Assembly (NCBI GenBank): GCA_014773175.1
Contig: VXCM01002126.1
Coordinates: 16,689-80,688 of the forward strand
Direction of reading: 5' to 3'
Source: Lucifuga dentata
Lineage: Eukaryota > Chordata > Actinopteri > Ophidiiformes > Bythitidae
DNA length: 64,000 nucleotides
In this document: one piece after another, positions 38,870-51,446 of the stretch
Numbering within the stretch: the stretch's first letter is position 1
Layout: each line of letters begins with the position of its first letter
Position numbers and translations under genes: made by a program
Notes under the pieces: generated by a model
Told to the model about the DNA's origin: nothing
Database searches by the model: none
The model's input: the letters and a program-made list of their open reading frames with translations, nothing else

Positions 38870-41800
38870 TCAGTGTTTGATCGTGATGGTCTTCACCTCT
38901 GTGAAGAAGTGGTAGGAATCTTTCCCTCCTTCTCTCCCAACACCAGAGTTCTTCATCCCTCCAAAGGGCAGGTTCAGATCTCTCACCAGCCAGCAGTTGC
39001 TCCACACCAGACCTGCCTGTAACCGCTTGGCCACCCTGTGAACCTTCCCCACATCCTGGGACCACACAGTGGCCGCCAGACCATAGCGCACAGCATTTCC
39101 CCTGGCAACAGCTTCATCCTCAGTGTCAAAGGGGCTGATGCAGGTGACAGGGCCAAAAATCTCCTCCTGCATGACGCGGGAGCTGTCAGATATGTCTGAG
39201 ATGACAGTGGCTGGCATAAAGTAGCCAGATGTGTTGCCGTGTGGGAGGTCCAGCTTGTCGACCCCCTCGCCACAGTGGATGATGCCACCTTCTGATTTAG
39301 CCAGTGCCACAAAGCTACGAACCTGGGGACCAAGGACGAGAGAACTTTTGATAAAGTTACGAGTCAGTCACAATTTCTCAAAACGTAAACTTGACTGATG
39401 ATACGTCACCACCTTCTCCAGGTGTTCTTTGCTGATGAGGGCTCCGTTGTTGTTGCTGGGGTCCGAGGGTACGCCTGTCTTCCACTTCTTAGCTGCGGCC
39501 ACAAACTTTTCCAGGAACTTGGAATAAATGGTCCTCTCTACATAAATCCTGCTTGTACACAAGCAGATTTCTCCCTGATGGATGGAAGATATAAGAGAAA
39601 GAGAAAAGAAGCACTGATGAGTGGAGTTTCCATGTCTACCTTATGACAAAGTATGTGTTATGATCACCCCCGTGTGGACAAAACATTTCACTGCATCCTC
39701 ATCACTCAGAGATACAGCCAAAACAAGTCTTCAAACAGATCAAATAGTCATTTCATTATTTTATTACACAGCTTTTGCTTATAGAGTAGACGCATTTGCA
39801 TTCTTTGCTCACCTGATTAGAGAAGCTGGAGCGAACAGTAGTGCTGATGCATTGATCCAAGTCTGCATCCGCAAAAATAATGGCAGGGTTTTTACCTCCC
39901 AGCTCTAATGAGAGCTTCTTACAGTAGGGGGCACTGCGCTCCATGATGCGTTGGGCAGTAGCAGTGGAGCCAGTGAAAGAAATCAACGGGATGTCCGGAT
40001 GACCAACAAGAGCATCGCCTGCTCTTGGGCCAGTGCCAAATACAATGTTGATTACTCCTGGAGGAAAACCTGCAGAGAAAGAGAGAGTTTCATCCATCAG
40101 GCTAAAAGTGTGGAAGAATTTCTTTCTGAGTGTGCAAAAGTCTATATTATATCTATATACTCCCTCTGTTTATCCCTTTGTATTTTGTGTGCATGTGACT
40201 CTGTGTTGCATTGTGGGTGCTGTAGTCCTACCAGCCTGCTGTATCAACTTGCACATCATCCATGCAGTCACAGAGGTCATCTCGCTTGGTTTAGCTACCA
40301 CTGTGTTGCCCGTAGCAACTGCAGGAGCGATCTTCCAGGTCAGCAAGTAGAGGGGGAGATTCCAAGGACTGATCAGACCAGCTACACACAGAGAAAAAAG
40401 AAACAGAAGGACATAAAGCACAAATATAACATTTATAGGCTTTACCTCTCTTTCACACACACACACACAGAGCTCACCCACTCCCACAGGACAGCGGATA
40501 GTGAAGTTCATGCAGCCCACGTGGTCCATCTGGCTGCAGTCAGTTGTATGATGGAGCACTGATGATGCAAAGAACCGGAAGTTGTACGCAGCTCTGGGAA
40601 TATCCACTGTCCGTGCAAATGTTACTGTTTTACCTGCAATGTTACAGATAGAAAATATGGATTAATCCCAGCACAAAATTACTTAAACATTAAGCCAAAA
40701 TATGCAAAATGCATTGAGGTGGTGGACTTTCTACTGAAATGCAAAAAAACAAAGCAAAAAAAAAAAAAAAAAAAAAGATTATCTGATGTTCATGTTAACA
40801 CATACATGAATGTTTTGCAAGTAAAAACCTTAACACGACCACCAATTTTAATAGCAGCCTATAATGCTGAGTTTGATGATCTTTAGATAAAAGGAATTAG
40901 ACATAACCTCACGTTTCAGATTAATTAAAACCCTTTTTGAAATACTGATAGCACTGAAAAAAGGACACTTTTGACCCACTGACCCAATGCCAGTGACTGC
41001 AGATTACTGATTAGCCGACTGACTAAACGTGATAAAAACTGTACCTTGGTCTCTGGACTCGGCTTGTGCAAACTCCTCCATGTTGGCTTCAATCAGGTCC
41101 GCCAGTTTGTTGAGGATCTGCGCTCTCTGTTCAGGGCTGCGGGCAGACCAGGCGGGGAAGGCCTGTGTAGCTGCTGCCACTGCCGCCTCCACCTGCAAAC
41201 AATTAGGCATGCACAATTCAGCATATTACTCTGTAGGCCTTTAAGATGATGCTTAAGGATGAAGTGTGTTATATTGTCTATACAGGCTGGGGGACTGTGT
41301 GTATGTGTGTGCTGATTTTACAAAATACTAGGAAAAACCTGTGAGAATAGCTTCATCAATGTTAACTTTGTGTTGAGGTAACACAAAGTTAACATTGATG
41401 AAGAACACTGTGAATTACAGCAACAATTCCAGGATTTACTGTTACTGTCCAGTTGTTTAATGATTACTTACAGTGGTCTGAGTAAAGAGCAAAGGTTTTG
41501 TCCCTCTGATGAAGCTATTTGAAACATTTCCAAAAGCAACTCAGGTCATTATTGCACAAAACTGCAGCACACATAAAATGTACTTTTGTTCTTTTCCTTG
41601 TACAACACGGGGCTAGTGTAAATAACCAAAACAACTAATAATATACTACAATGCAGTACAATACCTCTGCAACAATCTACCTTTCCAAAGTTTATAATGA
41701 TTAGTTTTTTAAACCTGCCACATACTTCAGCAGTGATTGTGACTGGAAAATGACTGGACTCTGCATATATTTGCCTAAAAAAAAAAAAAACAAAAAACTA

Positions 41801-42258
41801 TAAAAAACGTCTCACATTGAATGCAACAGACACATTTGAGAAGCTGCACATGAATTTGATATTCTCTGTTGAGGATATAACAGAAACATAACAGCAACAA
41901 AAATGTGTCTCAAGTCTTCAAAATCCTGGGGTGATTGAACTCATCTCACAATTATGTCATCAATTAGGTAAAGCTTGGATCAATCAGGTGCATGTAGAGT
42001 GACAGATTGAAAATGGGGAATTTGCAGTAGATTTTAGAACCAGTGATCTTCAGAAAAAGTACAGAATCCTAAATTAATCCTGTATTAATAGAATAATCCA
42101 GGATGTCCAACCTCCTCGTTGCCGCTGTCTGGTACTTTGCAATAAATCTCTCCGGTGGATGGGTCGTAGGAGTCAATGTGAGTCTGGCATGGGACGAACT
42201 TCCCTCCAATAAAATTCTCCAGGACCAGGTAAGTGCACTGATTGCATGGTTTCGCCAT
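38870..42258 (-). CDS. aldh8a1: Aldehyde dehydrogenase 8 family member A1 (2-aminomuconic semialdehyde dehydrogenase)
   Basis: Seven coding exons (42258-42112, 41192-41045, 40633-40478, 40381-40232, 40069-39813, 39574-39413, 39322-38870), all with GT-AG borders and matching phases, encode 490 aa; human ALDH8A1 has 487. The start sits in an ideal context (GCCATGG). The enzyme oxidises 2-aminomuconate semialdehyde with NAD+ in the kynurenine route of tryptophan breakdown; it was first described as a retinal dehydrogenase. Visible ALDH motifs are SPWNLPLY with Asn158, AKPSE with Lys181 (cofactor binding), FTGS, LELGGKNP with general base Glu256, NQGEICLC with nucleophile Cys290 (Cys292 next to it), EEIFGPV, and the C-terminal PFGGMKNSG. 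Arg112 in DIPR aligns with human Arg109, implicated in substrate binding. No frameshift or missing catalytic residue was seen. The gene lies downstream of hbs1l on the same strand; the start-proximal TTTTCAG could also be the acceptor of a 5' UTR intron. Confidence 0.97.
41351..41403. repeat. Perfect 24-base hairpin in aldh8a1 intron 1
   Basis: Arms 41351-41374 and 41380-41403 are exact reverse complements (CTTCATCAATGTTAACTTTG plus TGTT on the left) around a 5-base loop, GAGGT. It lies in the first intron of aldh8a1. It may be a recent inverted duplication or foldback remnant; a small-RNA precursor cannot be excluded. Confidence 0.75.
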
Positions 42259-44749
42259 GGCTGAAAATTAATCTTAAGAAATACAACAAGCAGAAGTAAT
42301 GACAGCAGACTGTAGAGGCTCAAATCCCAAGAATATAACTGACACAGCAGGAAAGTGTGTGACTGAACTGAACCTCCCACTTTAGTGTTACATTTCACAA
42401 TAAAACTCTGTGTCAATTATTTCCTCAGGTTTCCACCACAAGGTCATAGCTTTTCTGGCTATCTATCATTAAATAACTCAAGATAATCTCTTATACACAA
42501 TAAATGACTCCAGTTTGTTATTCTTTCTGTTCAAAAACCCATTAAACTTTGCAGAATACTCCAGTACAAGATGCATGCTCAAATATCAACACTATTACCC
42601 TGATGGTGTTGCTATTGTCCAAAGGTTAAAATATAGAAAATTTATTAAAAATCAGCAGTATGAGCTACACATTTGAATATGAACTCTTTTGTTTTTACAA
42701 AATGTAGAAAAATCAGAGGATTTTTTTGACTGCGCTTTGATGGTGTTGATTAAAATTATTCCTTATAAAAGATTCTTATAAGGAATTTAGTTGTATAGCT
42801 TGTGCTTTCACACTAAAATCCCCAAAACTGGGTTCACATCAATTCTCAGAGTACTCTAAGAATAATGAAGCACTTCTGGATTAATAGATCACTTTGAGAG
42901 AAATAGATTACTTTGAGTCCAATCTATAAATGCTTTCAACATCCTTTCTGTCTACACAGGTCCTAATCAAAGCTGCTAAAACCTTTTATGGACTAGGACT
43001 TTGAAGGGCAACAAACAGAAAAGTATCTGAAATTGACTACAGATCTTTCTATCTTTCTTTTGGAATAAGGACAGATGAGACAAATAGCTTCTGACTATGA
43101 TTAAAGACACATTAGACAAAGTAAAGGCAGAGGGTCTGCCTGAGCATTCATACATTTGCATTCTTTCCATTAAAGAGTCCAGAATTACAAATTACAGTCT
43201 TCTCTTTCCTTTTCCTTTCTCACACTTTAAATCAGATGGGTTTGTTTTTATTTTATTTATTTATTTTTTTTCAGCACTGAGCAACTGCAGCCATGGAGAT
43301 CCTCTCTCTGCAGAAACAAAATGTGTATTAGGGCCATTTTTTTAAGTTCTAAATGATGCATTTTCAATAACAGTGAAATCCATTTCTAGTGTTTTTTTTT
43401 TTTTTTCCCCAATTCAGCAGAAAAATCCCACCGACAACTTAATGTCAACACTTTCACTTCCTACACTCGTTTGCCGTTTGAAAAAGCAAAGAAATGCAAA
43501 GAAATGGTCTTTCTGACAATTTTGTGCAGGATGTTTTTGCTAGTGGGTGGATATCCATGCACATCACAGGGATTTTTAAGGATTTTCCCATGAATGAAGT
43601 TAAGACAGAGACAGATAGTTAAAAGGTTGAAATGAAAACTCAAACCAGAGATTACTGATGTCATGTTCATTTAGCATCACCTTGTTTCATTCCATCATCA
43701 CCAACATGATTGTAACACATGGAGAGAAACAAAGACGGCTATCCTCCACACTCCCCCCTCAACCTAGTTCAATCATTGGTTAAGAAAAACAAAAATCAGC
43801 CCTTCAGGAAGTATTTTGGTGCTTGATGACTCAAAATCTTCTTTTGTAAAAGCATTTCAAATGACCACATAAATGAGACCTAACTTTTTAAACTGTCTGT
43901 TGATTTTTTTTTTTTTATAATTTGAGGATAAAGAAACAATTCTGTCTTCAGCTTTTCAATTTGCAATTAAATATTTACGCTTCCCTTCTTCCATAATTTA
44001 CGATGGTTAGAGTAAACATTTAATATGCCTTTGTTGAGCTTGTTCACTAAGCTATGTCATATGAAATGCAAAATAATGGTTAAAAAATACTAATATTTTT
44101 CCTTTGATCCCTACATAAAAAAATGTATCCTTCCATTGCTATCTAAATGAAAAAAACAGCAAGTTCAACTCGGTGACAAGACTGATTCAGTCTTAATGAA
44201 AACTGTGATGTAAAAACCACATGCATGATGCCATATATTCATCTTATTTGAATTAACTTTACACAAGGGAGAAATGTGGCCTCATTGTTTCTTACACACT
44301 CCATAAATATAGCAGGAAGTAAATGTAGTCCTTACACCTGGGCTGATATGTTAACAGGTAGGATTGTCTTTCTTTTCAAGATCTGTAATATTGATTAGGA
44401 ATGATCAAACAGAATTCAGAACAAAAATATTCCACTGATATATTTGGTCAGTATATCACTGGAACATGTGAAGTGGGGTTGGTTGAGTGGTGTCAGCACT
44501 GACGGATGTATTGTGAGATTGGTGCATGACATCTTGCCGCTAGGTTGTGGATGTGGGCCCTTGCAGTTGTGCAGTTAGTGTTGATGGGGGCAGTCAGGTG
44601 AAGCAGCTGCTACACTGGATGGAGAGACTGATGGATGGATGTGACGCCGAGTCCATGAGTGAAATCTGATGAGGAATTGCACTTTGTCTCTGGCTACATG
44701 CCGTCTCCAGATCAAGCTCTGACTGGCTCAGTGTTGATTGAAAAGGTCA
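42259..44749. other. Intergenic region between hbs1l and aldh8a1
   Basis: It contains the aldh8a1 promoter and 5' UTR and the hbs1l 3' UTR, since both genes are read right to left. I find no clear TATA box and no canonical AATAAA close after the hbs1l stop. (TTTA)n and poly-T tracts lie near 43248-43270 and 43390-43407. Confidence 0.5.
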
Positions 44750-47700
44750 TCATTCTTTGATCTGTAATACAAATGCAAAAGAAAATGCTATGGTCATTTA
44801 ATCAGTGATGATGAGAAATGTCAATGAGGTCATCAACGAGCAGAAAACATTACAATGGTACCCTGTAGATGTTTTAATTACAACAGGTCTGTCTTCTTCT
44901 TCTCCTACACTTTTAATGGTGCACTTTTATGTTTCATTGTGCATTACTGCCACCTATTTTCTATATGCATTATTGCAATGCACCCTCTGCAATGAGTAGA
45001 AATGTGTATCGTGTAATCTTAATGCTCATTGCATGGCTGTGCATCTTTGCACTGGTAGAATACAAGATAAAAATATATATATATACATGGGAAACCGCTG
45101 TTTAAAAACCTGTTCTAAAGCACCTCTAGTGCTCAAACAATTCAGCTATTTCTTTATAAAGAACTGAGATCTAATAACATAAGAAAGATATAGAACTGGA
45201 TGGCAGTTGTGCTTTACCTCAGTGACCACCCCTGCAGCAATAGTGGAGCCTACATAGCGCAGCATGAAGCGACCCAGTTCCTTGTAATCCTTATAGAGTT
45301 CTAATGACACTGGCCTCTGGGTCTGAATCTCCACAATGGCATTCATACCCTTCCCCAAACACCTGAACAGGCAAGACGCACAATAGTTAGTTCTGCATTA
45401 AGTTTTTAGTATTTTTAGCTTTTAAACCAACTCTTTGAAACTACAGCACGTAATACTTTGAAAAGTCTTGATGTGTGTATTTAGAACACAAAACAGAGCG
45501 TAACGCCTCCCACCACTCACTTTGGATTCTTCTTGAGGACCTCACCACTGCTTTTATGAAGAACACTAATCAGTTTCCTAATGGTGGCCGGCTCACTGAC
45601 TGTCTGGTAATGCAGCAGCACCTACAACAAGAACACAAATACATAACATAGATAAAGATCTGCAATTAACTCAATCATATACAATGGGCTGGAAAAATGT
45701 AACCAGTAAAAGAATTGCAAATCTCTGTATGTAGAACACATTTATAACTACAAAAAAGACTGCAAGTGTGTGTGTGTGTTTGCACGTACTGGGAAACCTT
45801 TTGTGATGGGGACCTCAATGTTAAACAGGAGGATTCGGGCTCTGAATCGGGTGCAGACTTTGATAGGCTCCTTAGGTCCACAGAACACACAGCCCACACT
45901 GGAGAGAATTCATGAATATTCATCATCAAGTCATCAAGTAACATTCAAAACGCTAAATCAGAGGCAGTCGTAATTGCAAACAGTACCTCCAAATTATAGC
46001 TAGAATCATTATTATTAAAATAAAATGTTAAACTAATGGTATGTTTGTATGTATTTTATTTACTTGATCTTGATGATGTCCATGCCGGTGACAGTCAGGC
46101 TGACATGGTCTCCTGCTGCAGCCCAGTCCAGAGGTTCATCATGTAAAGTGATTCCTACAGCACACAGAGACAATGTGTAGGTCACCCATCTGCCACAGGG
46201 TGGCAGTATTGTGCTGTCACTCTCTTACCACCAGTCATCCACACACAGGTGCAGGTGTGTTATGGAATCAAAAAAACAGAGAAAACTACTGGCCTTTCAT
46301 TTAACATCTAACTTAAATGTGCTCAGTCGGTTTCGTTTTTTTATTCTTCTCGTCTACGAGCCTGCACACTTTTTTGTTTGTTTTAGCTAATTTCGTCAAT
46401 TAATTTATCTTTTTAAAAGTGTACAAATAGAAATAGTGTTAGGAAGTGTACACTGTGTACCTTTCACAGTGCAGGTTTCATTGGGAGGCATTGCCAGTAT
46501 TCTGTCTCCAATTTGAATATATCCAGCCTCGATCTTTCCTGTAACACAGAAGCCTGAACCCTGGTCTGAGGAGAAAAAAATACAACTTCAGCAATCTGTT
46601 TTATCCCAAATTAATAGAGGCAAACGCATGATCACGTGACTTTACCTTTGTACACGTCAGAGACACACAGTCTGAAAGGCTTGTCTACAGACCTCTGAGG
46701 GGCTTTGAATGCATCTAAAGAGAAGAAAAACAAAAGGATAAAAACAGGAAAGTGAGGAAAGAGGAAGAAGACTGTGAGAATCAAGAAGCTTATGAAGATT
46801 ATCATATTTTGGCTGCATGTGGAGATGAATCACTTTCTCTGTAACTGGATGAGTAACACAGTGACACAGAACATCTGCCAGCATTTTTCTGACACGTTAT
46901 AACCTACGAAACTGTAAAGAAACTATAAGTAATTTTGTCTTATGTATCCATAACTCATCTTTTTTTTACTCAAAGGAAAAGAAGGTAATTAGGAACAGCA
47001 CTTATTTTTAATGTAAATTTGCATGTTCCAAGAGCTGTCTTGAATTCTCTATAATGGTAAATCAACTTTATATCATCAGATTGATATTTCATGGTATCAC
47101 ATTGTCAAGACCTATGGTGGAACACACAACAGAAGTGCTAGTTTTTACCCTTTTTTACCAGACACCTGGGTCAACAGACAGCAAACCTTTTGGGCAGCTT
47201 GATCCATGCCAGTGTGCCTTACCAATCTGCTCCACCAGACTAGGTCCAGAGTACCAGGAGGTGAGTTGGGCTACAGAACTCCTGGTGGTGAGGTTCTCCC
47301 CTGACAGGCCGCTGGTGGGGATGTAGAAAACATCAGTCTCCTGAAAAACCAGATAAACACTGGATTAAACACTACCCAGCAGGAAATGTGCTCAGGGATG
47401 GAAAACACTTCTCAACTAAATGGAAAGAGATGAACTCTGTGATATAAACTGCATAATATCTTCCTGAGTTGTTAAATGAGTTGGTGCCAACTTACCTTAA
47501 ATCCTGCCTGCTTGAGGAAATTACCAAGTTTGGAAACTATTTCCTGGAACCGCTCTTGTTGCCAGTTTACCTGTTTTATGTACACACATTAAGGAGAAAA
47601 GAGTCAAAAAGTTTCCCTCCAGCACTGCTTTGACATTAAAATGTATCAGCCACGTGCCTCACAGGAAACAAAAGCAACACAGATGCAATCATGTACAATT

Positions 47701-50700
47701 CACATACACAGGCGCCAAAGGCAGAAGCATTCAGCAGCATTGAGTTCTGAACTTTCAGAAAATTCTAAAAACCAGCAGAAAATGCCATTGTATTGCAAGT
47801 CAAAGTGTAATTCATGATTTTTAGCTGAAACTGAAAAATTATTTTGAACATTACCTGGATCAATTATGTGTGACTAATTTCTGAAACCTCAGTGACAATG
47901 GTATTGATTTTTTACACTAAAATCTGTCATCTCTGTGCATCAGTAATGTGCACAATGACGTATACACACTGATCTGACCTGGTCCATCTTGTTGACAGCT
48001 ACAGCCAGCTGAGTGACACTGAGCGAACGGACCAGCAGGGCGTGTTCTCTGGTCTGACCGCCAGCCTCGAAACCGGCTTCAAACTCTCCTCGACTGGCAT
48101 CAACTACAAGCACAGCCACATCAGCCTGGAGAGAGAAGACACACACACATACTGAGCAGACGAAAACACACACTGAGCTCAACACGTATCTGAACAGCAG
48201 AATCCTGATATTTTAGCTAATATGTAAGATACTGAATCAAACAATGACCATGAGGCTTAAGTGCTGTGGGTCAAATATATTTAAAACATTTCTTGCCCTA
48301 TCAAATAACCAGATTAAGAATTTCATCTGCACTGGTCATCCACAGCAGCTAATATGGCCACAAAATATCATCATAAGATTATCTATAGTTTAAGCTTTAT
48401 AGCCGCTACGCTGATTTAAGAAGATGTGAAGTCAAAAAAAAAAAAAAAAAAAAAAAGCTGTTTAATCTTGATACATACTGCAATGTATTGTACATGTATG
48501 AATACACAAAAACAATATGTTTAACTTTATATTATACAAAATTTATCTTTCTTCTTACATGTAGCCTTATCTTGTGTCACATACACAATCTATGTAATTA
48601 ATCTTTAAGGTCAGCAGAGGGCTGGTTGGGTATGTTTCCATATAAAGGTGAATGTATTTACAGTACCATCGCCTACATATTATGCCTTTGCGTGATATTT
48701 TTTAATCGCAAAAATGTATTTATATTCTCTAGTTTGCACATTGCATCTATGCTAAGGATAACATGAAGGTGTTGGATGAGTACTCTGTAAGATCTCCGGG
48801 TTGTACATCTAAAGGTTCAGTGTTCATATTCCAAATAAATGCTTGCAACAAGTCAACAATCTGAAAGAAGGCCAGACATGAACTGAACTGGTTGCTGTAT
48901 TTCAGTGGTGCGTAATGCTACCTGCATTAGAAAACATAGTAGCATCAAATACATCAATGTCAGATATTTTTTAAATAATAAGTGCATACTTTCTTGTAGA
49001 TGCTTACTAGTTGTGAAATTCTGATACATTGCTTTGCTCATTACAGAAACTCCTTAGTCACTGCATGAGGCTAAACGTGACAGCTAAATGAAAGAGGATA
49101 GTCATCTGGTGAAAGGAGAAATTACATTGATGCCCCAAAACAGAGACAGACAAGCACACCCGTGCTTGCTAAACACCTTGTGACACCTACACCCAAAACC
49201 ACAAGAGCTATTTCAAATCAGGCTAGGTGTGGTCAGCTGAGGGTATGCTAAAGGAGGGAAGGAGTCGTTTTCATTAAGCAGAGGCTTACAAAGCTCAGAG
49301 AAATAAAATATTCAAGTTATGGGCCTTAAATCCATTTTAGATGGTTAAGCCATAACTGCACCTAACTTCTATATTATTAGTTATGGCATCTCTCTGCATC
49401 TGTGCACTTACAGAAGTGGCAGAGATGTATAAAACATGTTGAGTACCAGAGGTTATTAGTTCTTGTTTAATGATGAGGTCAAAGAAAGACCTGCATGGAA
49501 CCTCTGTGCCACGTTCAAGTGTAAAGCTTTACATGACGTACCTGTGCAGCTCCTGTGATCATGTTGGGGATGAAGTCTTTGTGTCCTGGTGCATCCATTA
49601 ATGTCACCACCTTAGAAGATGTCTCAAACTTTGTCATGCCCACATCCATTGTCACACCTCTGTAGTAGAGCACACCACATAAATAATTGATGGGCTTTTA
49701 TTTGTGTACACATGCAAGTGTCCAAATGCAAGGAACAACACACTTGGGTGCATTGAGCAGCTGTGGAAAACCTGATTTTAAATTTAGACTGCCATAGATT
49801 TAGATATAAATTTAGATTGAGATCATTTTAATATAGCCAGGCAGTGCATTTTTGCTTTGGAAGTTACAGACTGAGGAAATGTTCACCTGCACCACAGGTG
49901 AACATTTCTGTTTCAGGTGTGTTTAACTCCCATTTTAGTCTGATTTCATTGATCATTTCAGCACGACTATGCTGCAACTTTCCATTTAACTTATGTGCTA
50001 ACAGGTGAAGATTCAATGTTAAAATGTCTATGATCAATGTTTAAGGTATTTATACTGGTAAAATACAATGCTTTTGCATTTCAACTAGTACAGGTCCTTC
50101 CAGAACGAGATTATGATAAATCTCCATTTGGCCAGTAGTTGGACAAAGATTTTAACCATCAGGTCAAAAGCTCTATGAGGTCTCCATGAGGATTTAAGTT
50201 TGCTGTGTAAACATGCATGGTGACTTTAGATGTTCCTAAGTTTTTCAATGTGCGTGCAGTTTCTCATTCCCAATGTACCTGTCTCTCTCCTCGCCGGTTT
50301 CATCCAGAACCCAAGCATATGCGAAGGAAGCCTTGCCTGCCTTCTTTGACTCCTGCTCGTACTTGTGCATGGTGCGCTTGTTGATGTTGCCCAGCAGATA
50401 AAGGAGGTGACCCATCAATGTGCTCTTACCTGCATCCACGTGGCCTGCAGAGAGGGAGGAAATAGTAAGAATTAAGGATAGAAAAAGAATGAAGATAATT
50501 AAGGGGGCTGGAAGAGGGGTGATAAGAGGGTATGGTGTAGATCTGAGCATTGAGGGATGGAGCAAGAGAGGATGACAGGCAGAGACAGAGGAAGAGTTCT
50601 GAAGGAGAGACAAGACAGGTAGTTGAAGGGAGAGGAGAAAAGAAGTGATAAAGGGGAAGTCACAGACAGGCAAAGGAAAGAGGCAGCATTGCACAAGAAG

Positions 50701-51409
50701 AGTGAGACTGACAGAAAGGGGAATAAGGATGAAGGGTGAGGGGGGGGAGGGAAAAGACCGTGGTAAAACGAAAGGTTTCACAGGCTGTGGGAAACTAGAA
50801 TCATCTGCACTTCTGAAACTACCAAGTCACTTTTTCTGCTGTAACTGAGAAGGACAAAATCTGCTCTGCACTAAGCTGAAATCAGTACTATTGTGCTTAA
50901 ACATACATGCAAAACAGGTCAAACTATAAAAAAAACAACATTTGAAAGATCAGACAGTAAAAGGTAAAATTTAGAGATATAAGGGAATTTCCACCGCTTT
51001 TCTTTTAGTCACACACAAAGTAAGAAGTTGACAATTAGCCATACACCAACCATTTTGGAAATAATTATAATTACATTGTTTTGATGTGTATATTTCTATA
51101 GCTTTGGAAGATGTTAAAACTACATTTTGTAAGAAAGCATGTGAAATGTTTCAGAGATTAATAGATAATAAAGATCTTTATGGTAGCTTATCTATTTAAA
51201 GGGTGACAGTGTGCAGCGGGAGCGATGACCTCCTATTCAGAGACAGTAGCAAAGAAATCTCCCTGAGAAACATATTTTCACTGCAAGTCACAAGCTGAAA
51301 AGTGCAAAAAGTTAAAGAAAAAAGAGTCAAATTTGATTGGCTAAAATTACTTATTAAGTCATGTCAAATTTTAGCTTATTTGTAATGCAAAAATAATCCA
51401 TATATACAT

Positions 51410-51446
<37 letters not shown>

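Noticed and set aside
45146..45217. Read-through C-terminus of hbs1l after exon 17
   Set aside because: A consensus donor ends the exon, and a short downstream exon restores the conserved C-terminal IKE and stop.
50445..50781. Open N-terminal extension of the hbs1l exon beginning GHVDAGKS
   Set aside because: It is the pyrimidine-rich intron upstream of a strong acceptor; exon 6 joins in phase at 50444 and supplies the G of the P-loop.
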